Source: Acidobacteriota bacterium
GTDB taxonomy: Bacteria > Acidobacteriota > Terriglobia > Terriglobales > Acidobacteriaceae
NCBI GenBank assembly: GCA_021809235.1
Contig: JAKBAG010000060.1
Location: 1 to 13,502 of the forward strand
DNA: 13,502 nt
Direction of reading: 5' to 3'
This document shows, in pieces, positions 13,502 to 13,502 of the stretch. The translations under genes were made by a program, and so were the position numbers. The stretch's first letter is position 1, and each line of letters opens with the position of its first letter. The notes below the pieces were generated by a model that saw only the letters and a program-made list of their open reading frames with translations, made no database searches and was not told the origin of the DNA.

Positions 13502-13502
13502 A

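Noticed and set aside
1..13502. CRISPR array, insertion sequence, tRNA, toxin-antitoxin or phage genes
   Set aside because: No regular spaced repeats, transposase motifs, cloverleaf or phage-type proteins were seen on either strand.

Overview
The window looks like a chromosomal segment from a soil-type Acidobacteriota (Terriglobia, near Granulicella, Terriglobus or Acidobacterium). This rests on overall gene content and on the look of several proteins: a KdsC-like phosphatase with a long internal insertion, a secreted S10 peptidase, a lutABC operon and a DUF5522 protein. Taxonomy is inferred from recognition, not from a search. Coding density is high, nearly all genes are intact, and I see no insertion sequence, phage gene, CRISPR array, tRNA or rRNA.

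Layout. (1) 1-235: a 5' leader with a small stem-loop, a clear TPP (THI-box) riboswitch at 61-145, and a hairpin that would bury the Shine-Dalgarno sequence and start codon of the next gene. (2) 236-4364, plus strand: a TonB-dependent outer-membrane receptor, then a secreted S10 serine carboxypeptidase-like protein. (3) 4393-6438, minus strand: a D-2-hydroxyacid dehydrogenase followed by a secreted GH43 enzyme resembling exo-beta-1,3-galactanases. (4) 6439-6561: a divergent control region with two candidate extended -10 promoters and a LacI-type operator-like palindrome. (5) 6562-9409, plus strand: uxaA (altronate dehydratase family) and uxuA (mannonate dehydratase), the two dehydratases of hexuronate breakdown that both yield 2-keto-3-deoxygluconate. 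(6) 9418-12378, minus strand: lutA-lutB-lutC, a tightly overlapping operon for oxidising L-lactate to pyruvate with Fe-S proteins. (7) 12486-13432: a small DUF5522 protein (minus) and a KdsC-type HAD phosphatase (plus), divergent across a 68-base region with a symmetric motif. The last 70 bases hold a perfect inverted repeat and perhaps the edge of another gene.

How the parts may fit together. The riboswitch suggests that the TonB receptor imports thiamine or a thiamine precursor and is shut off by intracellular TPP. The middle of the window reads as a carbohydrate locus: a galactanase-like enzyme outside the cytoplasm, two hexuronate dehydratases, a hydroxyacid dehydrogenase and lactate oxidation. 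Plant arabinogalactan carries galactose, glucuronic acid and deoxysugars, so it is a reasonable but unproven target. The isomerase, reductases, KDG kinase and aldolase needed for the whole uronate route are not in this window.

I found no clearly new multi-gene system. The points most worth following are the riboswitch with a translational sequestering hairpin, the operator between the divergent sugar-acid genes, and the paired, apparently leaderless divergent promoters of the DUF5522 and phosphatase genes.
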